Shown here: in pieces, positions 13,743 to 21,545 of the stretch
Position numbering within the stretch: position 1 is the stretch's first letter
Layout: every line of letters starts with the position of its first letter
DNA from: DASPTT01 sp035623275
Lineage (GTDB): Bacteria; Actinomycetota; Acidimicrobiia; Acidimicrobiales; UBA8190
Reading direction: 5' to 3'
DNA: 24,787 bases
NCBI GenBank assembly: GCA_035623275.1
Contig: DASPTT010000129.1
Coordinates: forward strand, 1 to 24,787
Notes under the pieces: model-generated
The model's database searches: none
What the model saw: the letters and a program-made list of their open reading frames with translations, nothing else
What the model was told of the DNA's origin: nothing
Made by a program: the position numbers and the translations under genes

Positions 13743-15220
13743 GGCGCGGGTCGCGTCGTACCAGGCGCCGTGCCCTCGTCACCCTCACGGTGCTGGCCCT
13801 GCTGACCACGGCCTGCGGGTCGCGACTCACCGGCGGGGCGCTGTCCCTGGCCGAGGGGGCGGGGCACGGCGGGACGGCCAACGGCACCGACACCGGGCTC
13901 AACAGCAACGGCACGAGCGGGACCTCGGGCACGAGCGGGACCGCGGGCACGAGCGGGACCGGGGGCACGAGCGGGACCTCGGGCGGCAGCGGGTCCCTGG
14001 CCGGGGCCACCGCGGCCGGCGGCGGCACCAGCGCGTCGTGCAACGCGTCGAACAACGGCGGTGCCACCGATCAGGGCGTCACTGCCAACTCCATCACCGT
14101 CGGCAACATCACCAGCATCTCCGGCGTGGCCCCGGGCCTGACCCAGAGCGCGCAGCAGGCGACCCAGGCCTGGGCCGCCTACGTGAACAGCCAGGGCGGG
14201 ATCTGCGGGCGGATGATCCACGTCCAGACCTTCGACGACGGGAACGACTCGGGCCAGAACTACGCCGACGCCACCCAGGCCTGTGCGAGCGACTTCGCCA
14301 TGGTCGGCAACGCGTCGGGCTTCGACGACGGCTCGGCCAACGCCCTGTCGTCGGGCAGCTGTGTCGGCATGCCCGACGTGGCCGCGGAGATCTCCACCCA
14401 CGCGGCGGGCAATGTGCCCACCATCTGGGGAGCGAGCCCCGGCAACGCCCACTACTGGGCGACGGGCCCCGCAGTGTGGCTCAAGTCGCAGTACCCGAGC
14501 GCGGTCACCAACGCGGCGATGATCTACCTGCAGGTCCCGGCCACCCAGGAGCAGGCGCAGTCGGAGATCAACGCCTACCAGAGCGTGGGCTGGAAGTACA
14601 CCTACCAGCAGGCGGCCACGCCCACCGACACGGGCTACTGCACCTACGTCAACAACATGGCCTCGGCCAAGGTGCAGTACGTGACCGAGTACTCGGACGT
14701 GAACTCCGCCGAACGCCTGAGCGAGGCGCTGGCCAACCCGACCTGCACGGGCAGCTGGAAGCCGCAGGTGGTCGACTGGTTCGCCGAGGAGTACACCCCC
14801 GACTTCATCAGTCAGACCAACGGCTCCGCGGTGGGCAACCTGCTGCTCATGGCCACCGCGCCCTACGAGGACGCGGCCAGCAACCCCGGCCTGCAGCTGA
14901 TGATGAGCTGGGTCAACCGCATCGCGCCCAACTTCAAGCACGACATCTTCGCCGAGCTGGCGTGGTCGGCGGGCATGGCCTTCCTCCAGGCGGCGAAGGC
15001 CGTCGGGCCGCACCTCACGCGCGCGGCGCTGGACCAGCAGCTCATGCAGATCCACCAGTGGACCGGCGGCGGGATGACGCCGCCCATCACCGACTTCGCC
15101 AACAAGATCCCGACCCCGTGCTTCGCCTACATGAAGATCACGGCCACCGGGTTCCAGCGCATCTACCCGACGCAGCCGGACACCTACGACTGCACCTCGG
15201 GCAGCCTCGTCCACTACTGA
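13739..15220 (+). CDS. Substrate-binding lipoprotein of a branched-chain-type ABC importer
   Basis: A 493-residue extracytoplasmic receptor. Residues 1-25 form a lipoprotein signal with the lipobox TTAC, and Cys26 would be lipidated. Residues about 27-100 are a low-complexity Gly/Thr/Ser linker that includes a perfect six-residue repeat. From about residue 110 (ANSITVGNITSISG) a periplasmic-binding-protein type I fold runs to the end, with Cys residues that could form disulphides. The ligand is not readable: LivJ-type receptors bind amino acids, amides, urea or aromatic and short-chain acids. It starts inside the preceding gene (ATGA overlap) and precedes the permease by 41 bases. The length exceeds typical LivJ (~370-400) because of the linker. 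Confidence 0.9.
   Translation: MRRGSRRTRRRALVTLTVLALLTTACGSRLTGGALSLAEGAGHGGTANGTDTGLNSNGTSGTSGTSGTAGTSGTGGTSGTSGGSGSLAGATAAGGGTSASCNASNNGGATDQGVTANSITVGNITSISGVAPGLTQSAQQATQAWAAYVNSQGGICGRMIHVQTFDDGNDSGQNYADATQACASDFAMVGNASGFDDGSANALSSGSCVGMPDVAAEISTHAAGNVPTIWGASPGNAHYWATGPAVWLKSQYPSAVTNAAMIYLQVPATQEQAQSEINAYQSVGWKYTYQQAATPTDTGYCTYVNNMASAKVQYVTEYSDVNSAERLSEALANPTCTGSWKPQVVDWFAEEYTPDFISQTNGSAVGNLLLMATAPYEDAASNPGLQLMMSWVNRIAPNFKHDIFAELAWSAGMAFLQAAKAVGPHLTRAALDQQLMQIHQWTGGGMTPPITDFANKIPTPCFAYMKITATGFQRIYPTQPDTYDCTSGSLVHY
13910..13981 (+). repeat. Four 18-base repeats encoding Gly-Thr-Ser-Gly-Thr-X
   Basis: GGCACGAGCGGGACC plus a variable codon (TCG, GCG, GGG, TCG) is repeated four times in frame, giving residues 58-81 of the binding lipoprotein. 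It forms part of the flexible spacer between lipid anchor and ligand domain. The near-identical DNA suggests recent slippage, so copy number may vary between strains. Confidence 0.85.
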
Positions 15221-15261
15221 CCACGGCCCACTGACGACGACCACGACGCACGGACGCAGCA

Positions 15262-17187
15262 ATGCATGAGTTCCTCGCCTTCTCGATCATCGGCATCGTC
15301 ACCGGTGCCGCCTACGCCGTCGCCGCCAGCGGCCTCGTCGTCACCTATGCGACGTCGGGGATCTTCAACATCTCCCATGGCGCCATCGGCATGTTCATGG
15401 CCTTCTTCTACTGGCAGCTGGTCGTGCAGTGGCACGTACCGCCGGCGATCGCCCTGGTGGCGATCGTGCTGCTGGTGGCGCCCGCGTTCGGGGCGGCCGT
15501 CGAGCTGATCCTGATCCGGCGGGTCGGGGGCAACTCGCTCGCGACCACGCTGGTGGTCACCATCGGCTTCATGGTCTTCCTCATGGGCCTGGTGAACACC
15601 ATCTGGAAGGGGACCGCTCGCGTGGTGGAGCCCTTCTTCGGCCGGGCGGGGTTCACCGTCGGCTCCTTCTTCGTCTCCTGGCACGAGTTCATCACCGTGA
15701 TGGTGGCCCTGGGGATCGCACTGGGCCTGCGCCTGCTGCTGTACCGCACCCGCGTCGGCATCGCCATGCGGGCGGTGGTGGACAACCGCGAGCTGGCCGC
15801 GCTCAACGGCGCCCGCCCGGCATGGGTGAGCACGCTCAGCTGGGCCCTGGGCGCCTCCATGGCGTCGCTGGCCGGCATCCTCATCGCCCCCACCCTGCAG
15901 CTGTCGGTGCTGCCGCTCACGCTGCTGGTGGTCAACGCCTACGCGGCGGCGATGGTGGGCCGGCTGCGAAGCCTGCCGCTCACCTTCGTGGGCGCGTTGG
16001 GTATCGGCCTGGCCCAGGCCTACGCCGTGGGCTACATGCCGACGAGCGGGTTCTGGGGGTCCACGCCGATGCAGGGCCTGCGGCTCTCGATCCCCGCCGT
16101 GCTGCTCTTCGTGGTCCTGCTGTGGCTGCCCCAGGACAAGATCGAGGGCGGACGGTTCACGATGCGACGCCAGTCGGTGAGCGTGCCGAGCTTCGGGCGC
16201 TCGGTCATGGGCGGCCTGCTGCTCGTGGCCGCGACCGTCGTCGTCAGCGGGATCCTCTCGCCGGGCAACCTCGTCTACTTCGGCATCGGCCTGGCGACCG
16301 CGCTCATCATGCTCTCGCTCGTGCCGCTGACCGGGTGGGGCGGGCAGGTGTCGCTGTGCCAGATGACCTTCGCCGGGCTGGGCGCGTTCGCCATGTCCAA
16401 GTTCGGGCACGGTGGCTCGATCATCGGCTTCTTCGCCGCCCTCGCCCTCGCCGGCGTCGTCGGCGCGCTGATCGCGCTGCCCGCGCTTCGCCTGCGGGGC
16501 CTGTACCTGGCGCTCGCCACCATGGCCTTCGCCGTGGCCATGGACAACATGTTCTTCCCCGACGGCGCGGTGTTCACCTTCAATGGCTCGGTGTCCATCC
16601 CGCGCCCGAACCTGTTCGGGTTCCATGTCACGGGGACCCGGGCGTACGTGATCTTCCTGTCGGTGGTCTTCGCGCTGCTGGCCGTCGCCCTTTACGCCAT
16701 GCGCCGCGGGCCCATCGGCCGCGTCCTGTCCGCCATGAAGGACTCCGAGGCCGCGTGCGCCACGCTCGGGCTGAGCCTCACCACCACGAAGCTCTTCGTC
16801 TTCGCCCTGTCCGCGGGGCTGGCCGGTCTGGCCGGCGCCCTCTTCGGCGCCATGCGCACGGTGGCCGGCTCGACCGACTTCCTGATGCTCCAGAGCCTGC
16901 CGATCCTCCTTCTGGTGGTGGTGGGCGGCGTGGCCACGGCGAGCGGGGCGCTGCTCGGCGGGATCACCCTCGGTCTCCTGCCCATCATCGCCAACCGGTA
17001 CCCCGCGCTGGCGGCGATCACGCTGCTGGGCTCCGGCCTGGCGGGCATCACCCTCGGCTCCAACCCCGACGGCGTGACCGTGGGCATCGCCCGCCGGCTC
17101 CGGCGGCTCTTCCCCGAGCGTGCCACGCCCGAGCCCGCGCCCGACGAGGGGGGGGACGTCTCCCTGCGCCCGGCGGAGGCCGCGTAG
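15262..17187 (+). CDS. Fused LivH-LivM permease of a branched-chain-type ABC importer
   Basis: A 641-residue inner-membrane protein that joins both permease subunits. The first half (about 1-290) is LivH-like, with the entry segment ISHGAIGMF and the cytosolic coupling loop DNRELAALNGA. A cytosolic linker (about 290-312) follows, and the second half (about 313-610) is LivM-like, with the coupling loop DSEAACATLGLS. Together there are about 16-18 hydrophobic segments. Separate livH and livM genes are the usual arrangement, and fusions are known in actinobacteria. The ATG at 15262 has no strong ribosome site. A second ATG at 15266 is out of frame. The start codon is 41 bases after the binding-protein stop. 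Confidence 0.92.
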   Translation: MHEFLAFSIIGIVTGAAYAVAASGLVVTYATSGIFNISHGAIGMFMAFFYWQLVVQWHVPPAIALVAIVLLVAPAFGAAVELILIRRVGGNSLATTLVVTIGFMVFLMGLVNTIWKGTARVVEPFFGRAGFTVGSFFVSWHEFITVMVALGIALGLRLLLYRTRVGIAMRAVVDNRELAALNGARPAWVSTLSWALGASMASLAGILIAPTLQLSVLPLTLLVVNAYAAAMVGRLRSLPLTFVGALGIGLAQAYAVGYMPTSGFWGSTPMQGLRLSIPAVLLFVVLLWLPQDKIEGGRFTMRRQSVSVPSFGRSVMGGLLLVAATVVVSGILSPGNLVYFGIGLATALIMLSLVPLTGWGGQVSLCQMTFAGLGAFAMSKFGHGGSIIGFFAALALAGVVGALIALPALRLRGLYLALATMAFAVAMDNMFFPDGAVFTFNGSVSIPRPNLFGFHVTGTRAYVIFLSVVFALLAVALYAMRRGPIGRVLSAMKDSEAACATLGLSLTTTKLFVFALSAGLAGLAGALFGAMRTVAGSTDFLMLQSLPILLLVVVGGVATASGALLGGITLGLLPIIANRYPALAAITLLGSGLAGITLGSNPDGVTVGIARRLRRLFPERATPEPAPDEGGDVSLRPAEAA

Positions 17188-17191
17188 CCAG

Positions 17192-18298
17192 GTGCCCCCG
17201 GAGGAGACCGGCGAGTCGAAGCCGGCCCAGCAGGGCCGTCCTGCCCCCGTCCCCACGGGCGTGCTCGTGCTCGGCCTCGCTGCGTGCGTCGCCATGCTGG
17301 CGGGGATCGCCCTCGTCACGGGGTTCTTCTCCGCCCCCGGCGTGCCGCCGACGGGGTCCACCGCGAGCACCGGCACCGCCTCGGCGTCCGCCCCGGTGCT
17401 GTCCCGCGCGGCCATCCCGCACACGCCCGTGGGCACGGTCCACGTCGTCGTGCGCACCGATGCCTGGTCCCTGGCCTTCGACGGCACCGCGGGCTGGCTC
17501 ACCGACGCCGACACCGCCACGGTGCGCCGGTTCGACCCCTCAAGCGGCCGGATCACCGGCACCGTGACCGGCGTCGGCCAGCGGCCGGTCGCCGTGACGG
17601 CCGGCGGCGACCGGATCTGGGTGGCCGACTCCGTGGACAACCTCGTCATCACCCTCGACCCGCGCGACGGGAGGACCGTCGGCGCCCCCGACACCGTGGC
17701 GAACCAGCCCGTCGGCCTGGTCGACGGCCCCGGGGGGATCTGGGTCGGCAGCGTGCTCGGCGGCACGGTCAGCGTCCTCGACAGCCGCACGGGCGCGGTC
17801 CGGGCCTCCAGCGCCCTCCCCGACGGCGTGTCGAGCCTGGCGGTCGGGTACGGGGCCGTCTGGGTGACCGGTCAGCAGTCGTCGTTGACCAGGGTGGACC
17901 CGACCCCCGTCGGACTGGTGCTGCGCTGGCGCTCCGTGTCCGTCGGACTCGGGCCCGCCGGCGTGGCCGTCGGCGCGGGCTCGGTGTGGGTCGCCGACGC
18001 GCAGTCGGCCTCCGTCACCCGGGTCGACCCCGCCACCTTGCGGGTCACCGGCTCGTGGCGACTGCCCGACGGCCACGGCGGGTTCATCCAGCCCGCGGCC
18101 ATCGCCGTCTTCGGGGGACGCGTGTGGGTGGCCGACGCCGTCCACGACACCGTCGCCGCCATGGACCCGGCCAGCGGTGCCGAGCTCGGCACGGCGGTCG
18201 CCCTGCCGGGACCGATCCGGGCGCTCACGGCCGGGGACGGTGCCCTGTGGGCGGCCACCTCCTATCCCGGCGCGGTCGTGCGCATCGACCCCCGCTAG
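17192..18298 (+). CDS. Membrane-anchored beta-propeller protein ending the liv operon
   Basis: A 368-residue protein with a short cytosolic tail, one membrane helix (about 23-46) and an outside domain of six or more repeated blades. Each blade carries an [I/V/L]W[V/A] strand followed by a [V/L]xx[L/V/M/I]D[P/S] strand: IWVADS..LDPRDG, IWVGSV..LDSRTG, VWVTGQ..VDPT, VWVADA..VDPATL, VWVADA..MDPASG, LWAATS..IDPR. This is the YncE/Vgb-like lactonase-fold type, usually a ligand- or protein-binding scaffold. No catalytic residues can be named. The GTG at 17192 is 4 bases after the permease stop, with GGAGG (17175-17179) upstream. Operon position suggests a role outside the cell with the transporter. 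Confidence 0.85.
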   Translation: MPPEETGESKPAQQGRPAPVPTGVLVLGLAACVAMLAGIALVTGFFSAPGVPPTGSTASTGTASASAPVLSRAAIPHTPVGTVHVVVRTDAWSLAFDGTAGWLTDADTATVRRFDPSSGRITGTVTGVGQRPVAVTAGGDRIWVADSVDNLVITLDPRDGRTVGAPDTVANQPVGLVDGPGGIWVGSVLGGTVSVLDSRTGAVRASSALPDGVSSLAVGYGAVWVTGQQSSLTRVDPTPVGLVLRWRSVSVGLGPAGVAVGAGSVWVADAQSASVTRVDPATLRVTGSWRLPDGHGGFIQPAAIAVFGGRVWVADAVHDTVAAMDPASGAELGTAVALPGPIRALTAGDGALWAATSYPGAVVRIDPR

Positions 18299-18310
18299 CC
18301 CTGGGCGGGA

Positions 18311-18721
18311 TTACTCCTGGACCAGCTCGATCAGGGTGCCCAGGGCGCCCTTGGGGTGGACGAAGGCCACCGTGGTCCCCCGTGACCCCGGCCGAGGCGC
18401 CTCGTCGATGAGGCGCCCGCCCGCGTCGCGCACGGCCTCGAGCGCTGCCCCGCAGTCCGCCACCCGGTAGCCGACGTGGTGCAGGCCCTCACCCTTGTTC
18501 TCGAGGAACTTGGCCACGGGCGAGTCGGGACGGACGGGGCTGAGCAGCTGGATGTAGGAGTCGGCCACCTTGATGAGGGCCTCCTCGACGCCGTCGGAGT
18601 CGATGACCTCCCGATGGGCGACCTCGGCCCCGAAGGTCGTCCGGTAGTACTCCACGGCCGCGTCGAGGTCGCGCACCGCGATGGCGACGTGGTCGATCTC
18701 CGTCAGCAGGCCGCTGCTCAT
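18311..18721 (-). CDS. epi: Methylmalonyl/ethylmalonyl-CoA epimerase
   Basis: A 136-residue vicinal-oxygen-chelate protein that interconverts the 2R and 2S forms of methylmalonyl-CoA, and in the ethylmalonyl-CoA pathway also ethylmalonyl-CoA. Two beta-alpha-beta-beta-beta modules are visible. Candidate metal ligands are His11 (IDHVAIAV), Gln58, His81 or His82 (GLHHVGYRV) and Glu132 (TLIELVQE), matching the order His/Gln/His/Glu in the Propionibacterium enzyme. The ATG overlaps the stop of the crotonyl-CoA carboxylase/reductase gene (ATGA), so the two are translationally coupled. That pairing implies use on the ethylmalonyl-CoA made by its neighbour. It converges on the propeller gene with 12 bases between stop codons. 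Confidence 0.93.
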   Translation of the reverse strand: MSSGLLTEIDHVAIAVRDLDAAVEYYRTTFGAEVAHREVIDSDGVEEALIKVADSYIQLLSPVRPDSPVAKFLENKGEGLHHVGYRVADCGAALEAVRDAGGRLIDEAPRPGSRGTTVAFVHPKGALGTLIELVQE

Positions 18722-20058
18722 ACGCCGTGCCGCCTGAAGAGCGTGATCCGGTCCTCGCCGACCTTGGCCCGCAGCTCGGGGTCGTCGATGCCGAGCCCCT
18801 CCCGGGGGGCGAGGGCCAGCACGCCGATCTTGCCTTCGTGGAGGTTGTGGTGGACCTGGTAGGCAGCCTCGCCCACCTCCTCGAGCGCGTACACGGCGGA
18901 GAGCGGCGGGAGGACCTTGCCCTGGCAGATCAGCTGGTTGGCGTCCCAGGCCTCGCGGTAGTTGGCGAAGTGCGAGCCCTTGATGGTCTTGAGCTTCATC
19001 CACAGGTGGCGGTTGTCGTACTCGATCATGTAGCCCGAGGTGGCCGCGCACGTGACGATCGTGCCTGCCCGCTTGCAGGCGAACACCGACGCGCCCATCG
19101 TCTGGCGCCCCGGGTGCTCGAACACGATGTCGACGTCGTCGCCGACCAGGGTGCGGATGTCCTTGCCGAAGCGGCGCCACTCCGACTCGTCCTGCGTGTG
19201 CTCGTCCGACCAGAAGCGGTAGTCCGCCACACGGCGGTCGATCACCGCGTCGACGCCCAGGTCGTGGAGCAGCGCCACCTTCGCCGGCGACGACACCACG
19301 CCGACGGGGGTGCCCCCGCCGTTGAGGACGTGCTGGACGGCGTAGCTCCCGAGCCCGCCAGACGCGCCCCACACCAGCACGCGATCCCCCTGCTTCATCG
19401 CCGCGCCGTTGCGCGACACGAGCATCCGGTAGGCGGTCGAGTTGCACAGCGCGTTGATGGCCGACTCCTCCCACGAGAGGTGGGCGGGCTTGGGCATGAG
19501 CTGGTTGGCCTTGACGACCGTGAGGTCGGCCAGCCCGCCGAAGTTGGACTCGAACCCCCAGATCCGTTGGTTGGCGGCCAGCATCGAGTCGTCGTGGGCG
19601 CTCGGGTCCTGGTCGTCGACGTAGTTGCAGTGGATGACCACTCGGTCGCCCGGGCGCCAGTTGCGCACAGCGGAGCCGACCCGGACCACGACACCCGAGG
19701 CGTCGGAGCCCACCACGTGGTGGTCGAGCGCGTGCCGCGTGCCCCAGTACCCCTCCTTGCCCAGCCGGTCGAGGAAGCCGAAGGTGGGCAGGGGCTCGAA
19801 GATCGACGTCCAGACGGTGTTGAAGTTGATGGCCGAGGCCATCACGGCCACGTAGGCCTCGTCGGGGGCGAGCTCGGGGACGGCCACCTCGCCGACGTGG
19901 AGCGACTTGCGCGGGTCCTTGTCCGAGGAGGCCACCCCCGCGAACATCTCGGCCTCGTCCCGCCGCACGTGGGCGGCACGGTAGGACTCGGGCAGCGCCA
20001 GGGCGGCCAGCTCGTCGCCGCTCGCCCCGGCCAGGATGGCGTCGAGGAACGCTTGCAT
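18718..20058 (-). CDS. ccr: Crotonyl-CoA carboxylase/reductase
   Basis: Reductively carboxylates crotonyl-CoA with NADPH and CO2 to (2S)-ethylmalonyl-CoA, the key step of the ethylmalonyl-CoA pathway. It is a 446-residue medium-chain dehydrogenase/reductase, of family length. The nucleotide loop WGASGGLGSYA is at 230-240. The four residues that hold CO2 in the Kitasatospora setae enzyme (Asn81, Phe170, Glu171, His365) have counterparts Asn80, Phe169, Glu170 and His363, which supports true carboxylation over simple reduction. The ATG at 20058 is 8 bases after TAGGGT, indicating a leaderless mRNA. It is coupled to the epimerase and divergent from the thiolase at 20240, which starts the same pathway. 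Confidence 0.95.
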   Translation of the reverse strand: MQAFLDAILAGASGDELAALALPESYRAAHVRRDEAEMFAGVASSDKDPRKSLHVGEVAVPELAPDEAYVAVMASAINFNTVWTSIFEPLPTFGFLDRLGKEGYWGTRHALDHHVVGSDASGVVVRVGSAVRNWRPGDRVVIHCNYVDDQDPSAHDDSMLAANQRIWGFESNFGGLADLTVVKANQLMPKPAHLSWEESAINALCNSTAYRMLVSRNGAAMKQGDRVLVWGASGGLGSYAVQHVLNGGGTPVGVVSSPAKVALLHDLGVDAVIDRRVADYRFWSDEHTQDESEWRRFGKDIRTLVGDDVDIVFEHPGRQTMGASVFACKRAGTIVTCAATSGYMIEYDNRHLWMKLKTIKGSHFANYREAWDANQLICQGKVLPPLSAVYALEEVGEAAYQVHHNLHEGKIGVLALAPREGLGIDDPELRAKVGEDRITLFRRHGV

Positions 20059-20066
20059 GAGCGTGC

Positions 20067-20072
20067 ACCCTA
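20067..20072 (-). promoter_or_regulatory. -10 box of ccr, leaderless type
   Basis: TAGGGT on the minus strand with 8 bases to the ccr ATG at 20058 and no ribosome site between. The hexamer and spacing are the same as at the cyclophilin start at 1998. Confidence 0.55.
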
Positions 20073-20176
20073 CCCGTCGGGCAAATCCGCCCCCAAGGCG
20101 ACGGGAGGACGCCCAGCACGAAGGGCGGGAACGCCGGCCGAGGCCGCCGACTGGCCAGCCCGGTGGCCCCGGCCCG

Positions 20177-20182
20177 TAGAAT
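20177..20182 (+). promoter_or_regulatory. Probable -10 box of the thiolase gene
   Basis: TAGAAT is a close match to the -10 consensus, 57 bases before the ATG at 20240. Here the gene has a normal leader with a good ribosome site. The leader holds a 6-base inverted repeat, CCACGA (20189-20194) with TCGTGG (20213-20218). No -35 is clear. Confidence 0.45.
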
Positions 20183-20239
20183 GAGCATCCACGAGGCGGC
20201 CGGCTGCGGTCGTCGTGGGCACATCCGGAGGTAGCCCCC

Positions 20240-21424
20240 ATGTCCGGTTCCGTCATCCTCGCCGGCGCCCGTACCCCGATCGGGAAGCTCTCGGGCGCCC
20301 TGGCCGGGTTCAGCGCCATGGACCTCGGCGGCATGGCCATCGCCGCCGCCCTGGAGCGGGCGGGGGTCTCCCCCGAGGCCGTCGACTACGTCTTCATGGG
20401 CCAGGTCCTCCAGGCGGGCCAGGGCCAGATCACGGCCCGGCAGGCCGCCACCAAGGCCGGCATCCCGATGGCGGTCCCCGCGACCACCGTCAACAAGGTC
20501 TGCCTGTCGGGCCTCAACGCCATCTACCTCGCCGACCTCCTCATCCAGGCGGGCGAGGCCGACATCGTCGTGGCCGGAGGCATGGAGTCCATGACCCAGG
20601 CCCCCTACCTGCTCCCCGGGGCGCGCGCCGGGTACCGCCTGGGGGACGGGGACCTCGTCGACTCGATGATGTACGACGGCCTCTACTGCCAGTTCGACCA
20701 CTGCGCCATGGGCCTCGGCACCGAGCAGTACAACCGCGCCGCGGGCGTGTCGCGCGAGGCCCAGGACGCCTTCGCGGCACTGAGCCACGAGCGCGCCGCC
20801 GCCGCCATCAAGGACGGGCGCCTCGCCGACGAGCTGACCCCCGTGTCGGTCCCCCAGCGCAAGGGGGACCCGATCGTGGTCGACGCCGACGAGGGCGTGC
20901 GCCCGGGCACGACCGCGGAGTCGCTGGCGGGGCTGAAGCCCGCCTTCGACAAGGAGGGCACCATCACCGCGGGCAACGCCAGCCAGATCTCCGACGGGGG
21001 CGCCGCCGTGGTGGTGGCGTCCCGGGCCAGGGCCGAGGCGCTGGGGGGGACCCCGCTGGGCGAGGTCGTCAGCTACGGCCAGGTGGCCGGGCCCGACGCC
21101 TCCTTGCTCCTCCAGCCCGCCAACGCCACGCGCCAGGCCCTGGACAAGGCCGGGAAGTCGGTCGGCGACGTGGACCTCTTCGAGATCAACGAGGCCTTCG
21201 CCGTCGTGGGCCTCGCGTCGATGGCCGAGCTCGGCATCACCGAGGACGTCACCAACGTCAACGGCGGGGCCGTCGCCCTCGGGCACCCCGTCGGGATGTC
21301 GGGCACGCGCCTGGCGCTGACCGCGCTCCACGAGCTCAAGCGCCGCGGCGGGGGCCTGGCCGCGGTCAGCCTGTGCGGCGGCGGCGGCCAGGGCGACGCC
21401 ATGGTCCTGCGCACCCTGGCCTGA
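20240..21424 (+). CDS. Acetyl-CoA C-acetyltransferase (thiolase II type)
   Basis: Condenses two acetyl-CoA to acetoacetyl-CoA, or cleaves 3-ketoacyl-CoA. The 394 residues are standard for biosynthetic thiolases. Catalytic residues are Cys88 (NKVCLSG), His349 (GHPVGMSG) and Cys379 (CGGGGQG). GGAGGT lies 7 bases before the ATG. The gene is divergent from ccr with 181 bases between start codons, and with hydroxybutyryl-CoA dehydrogenase it would supply the C4 acyl-CoA for ccr. A role in fatty-acid breakdown cannot be excluded. A stem of 6 bases at 21483-21497 lies downstream without a T-run, so no terminator can be called. Confidence 0.94.
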   Translation: MSGSVILAGARTPIGKLSGALAGFSAMDLGGMAIAAALERAGVSPEAVDYVFMGQVLQAGQGQITARQAATKAGIPMAVPATTVNKVCLSGLNAIYLADLLIQAGEADIVVAGGMESMTQAPYLLPGARAGYRLGDGDLVDSMMYDGLYCQFDHCAMGLGTEQYNRAAGVSREAQDAFAALSHERAAAAIKDGRLADELTPVSVPQRKGDPIVVDADEGVRPGTTAESLAGLKPAFDKEGTITAGNASQISDGGAAVVVASRARAEALGGTPLGEVVSYGQVAGPDASLLLQPANATRQALDKAGKSVGDVDLFEINEAFAVVGLASMAELGITEDVTNVNGGAVALGHPVGMSGTRLALTALHELKRRGGGLAAVSLCGGGGQGDAMVLRTLA

Positions 21425-21460
21425 CCAGCGCCGGCCCGACCAGCGCCAACACCCCTTCGT

Positions 21461-21466
21461 TACGAT
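21461..21466 (+). promoter_or_regulatory. Possible -10 box of the methyltransferase gene
   Basis: TACGAT fits TANNNT and lies 79 bases before the GTG at 21546, in the short gap after the thiolase. It would give the methyltransferase and its downstream partner their own transcript. No -35 hexamer is evident. Confidence 0.35.
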
Positions 21467-21545
21467 CCTGCCGGCCGCCGCCTCCGGGATCCCCGGACCG
21501 GGGGGCCCGAGCGGGTTCAATGCAGGGTGGGAGGAGGGCGTCGGC

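Noticed and set aside
15214..17790. An 858-codon open frame on the minus strand across the permease gene
   Set aside because: Its translation is a charged low-complexity sequence, while the plus strand has clear permease helices and coupling loops.
18727..20184. A 485-codon plus-strand open frame opposite ccr
   Set aside because: It has no recognisable motif, and the minus strand carries the complete crotonyl-CoA carboxylase/reductase with its catalytic residues.
21483..21497. Stem TCCGGG-ATC-CCCGGA after the thiolase as a terminator
   Set aside because: The stem is only 6 bases with a 3-base loop and no T-run follows. It may be chance in GC-rich DNA.
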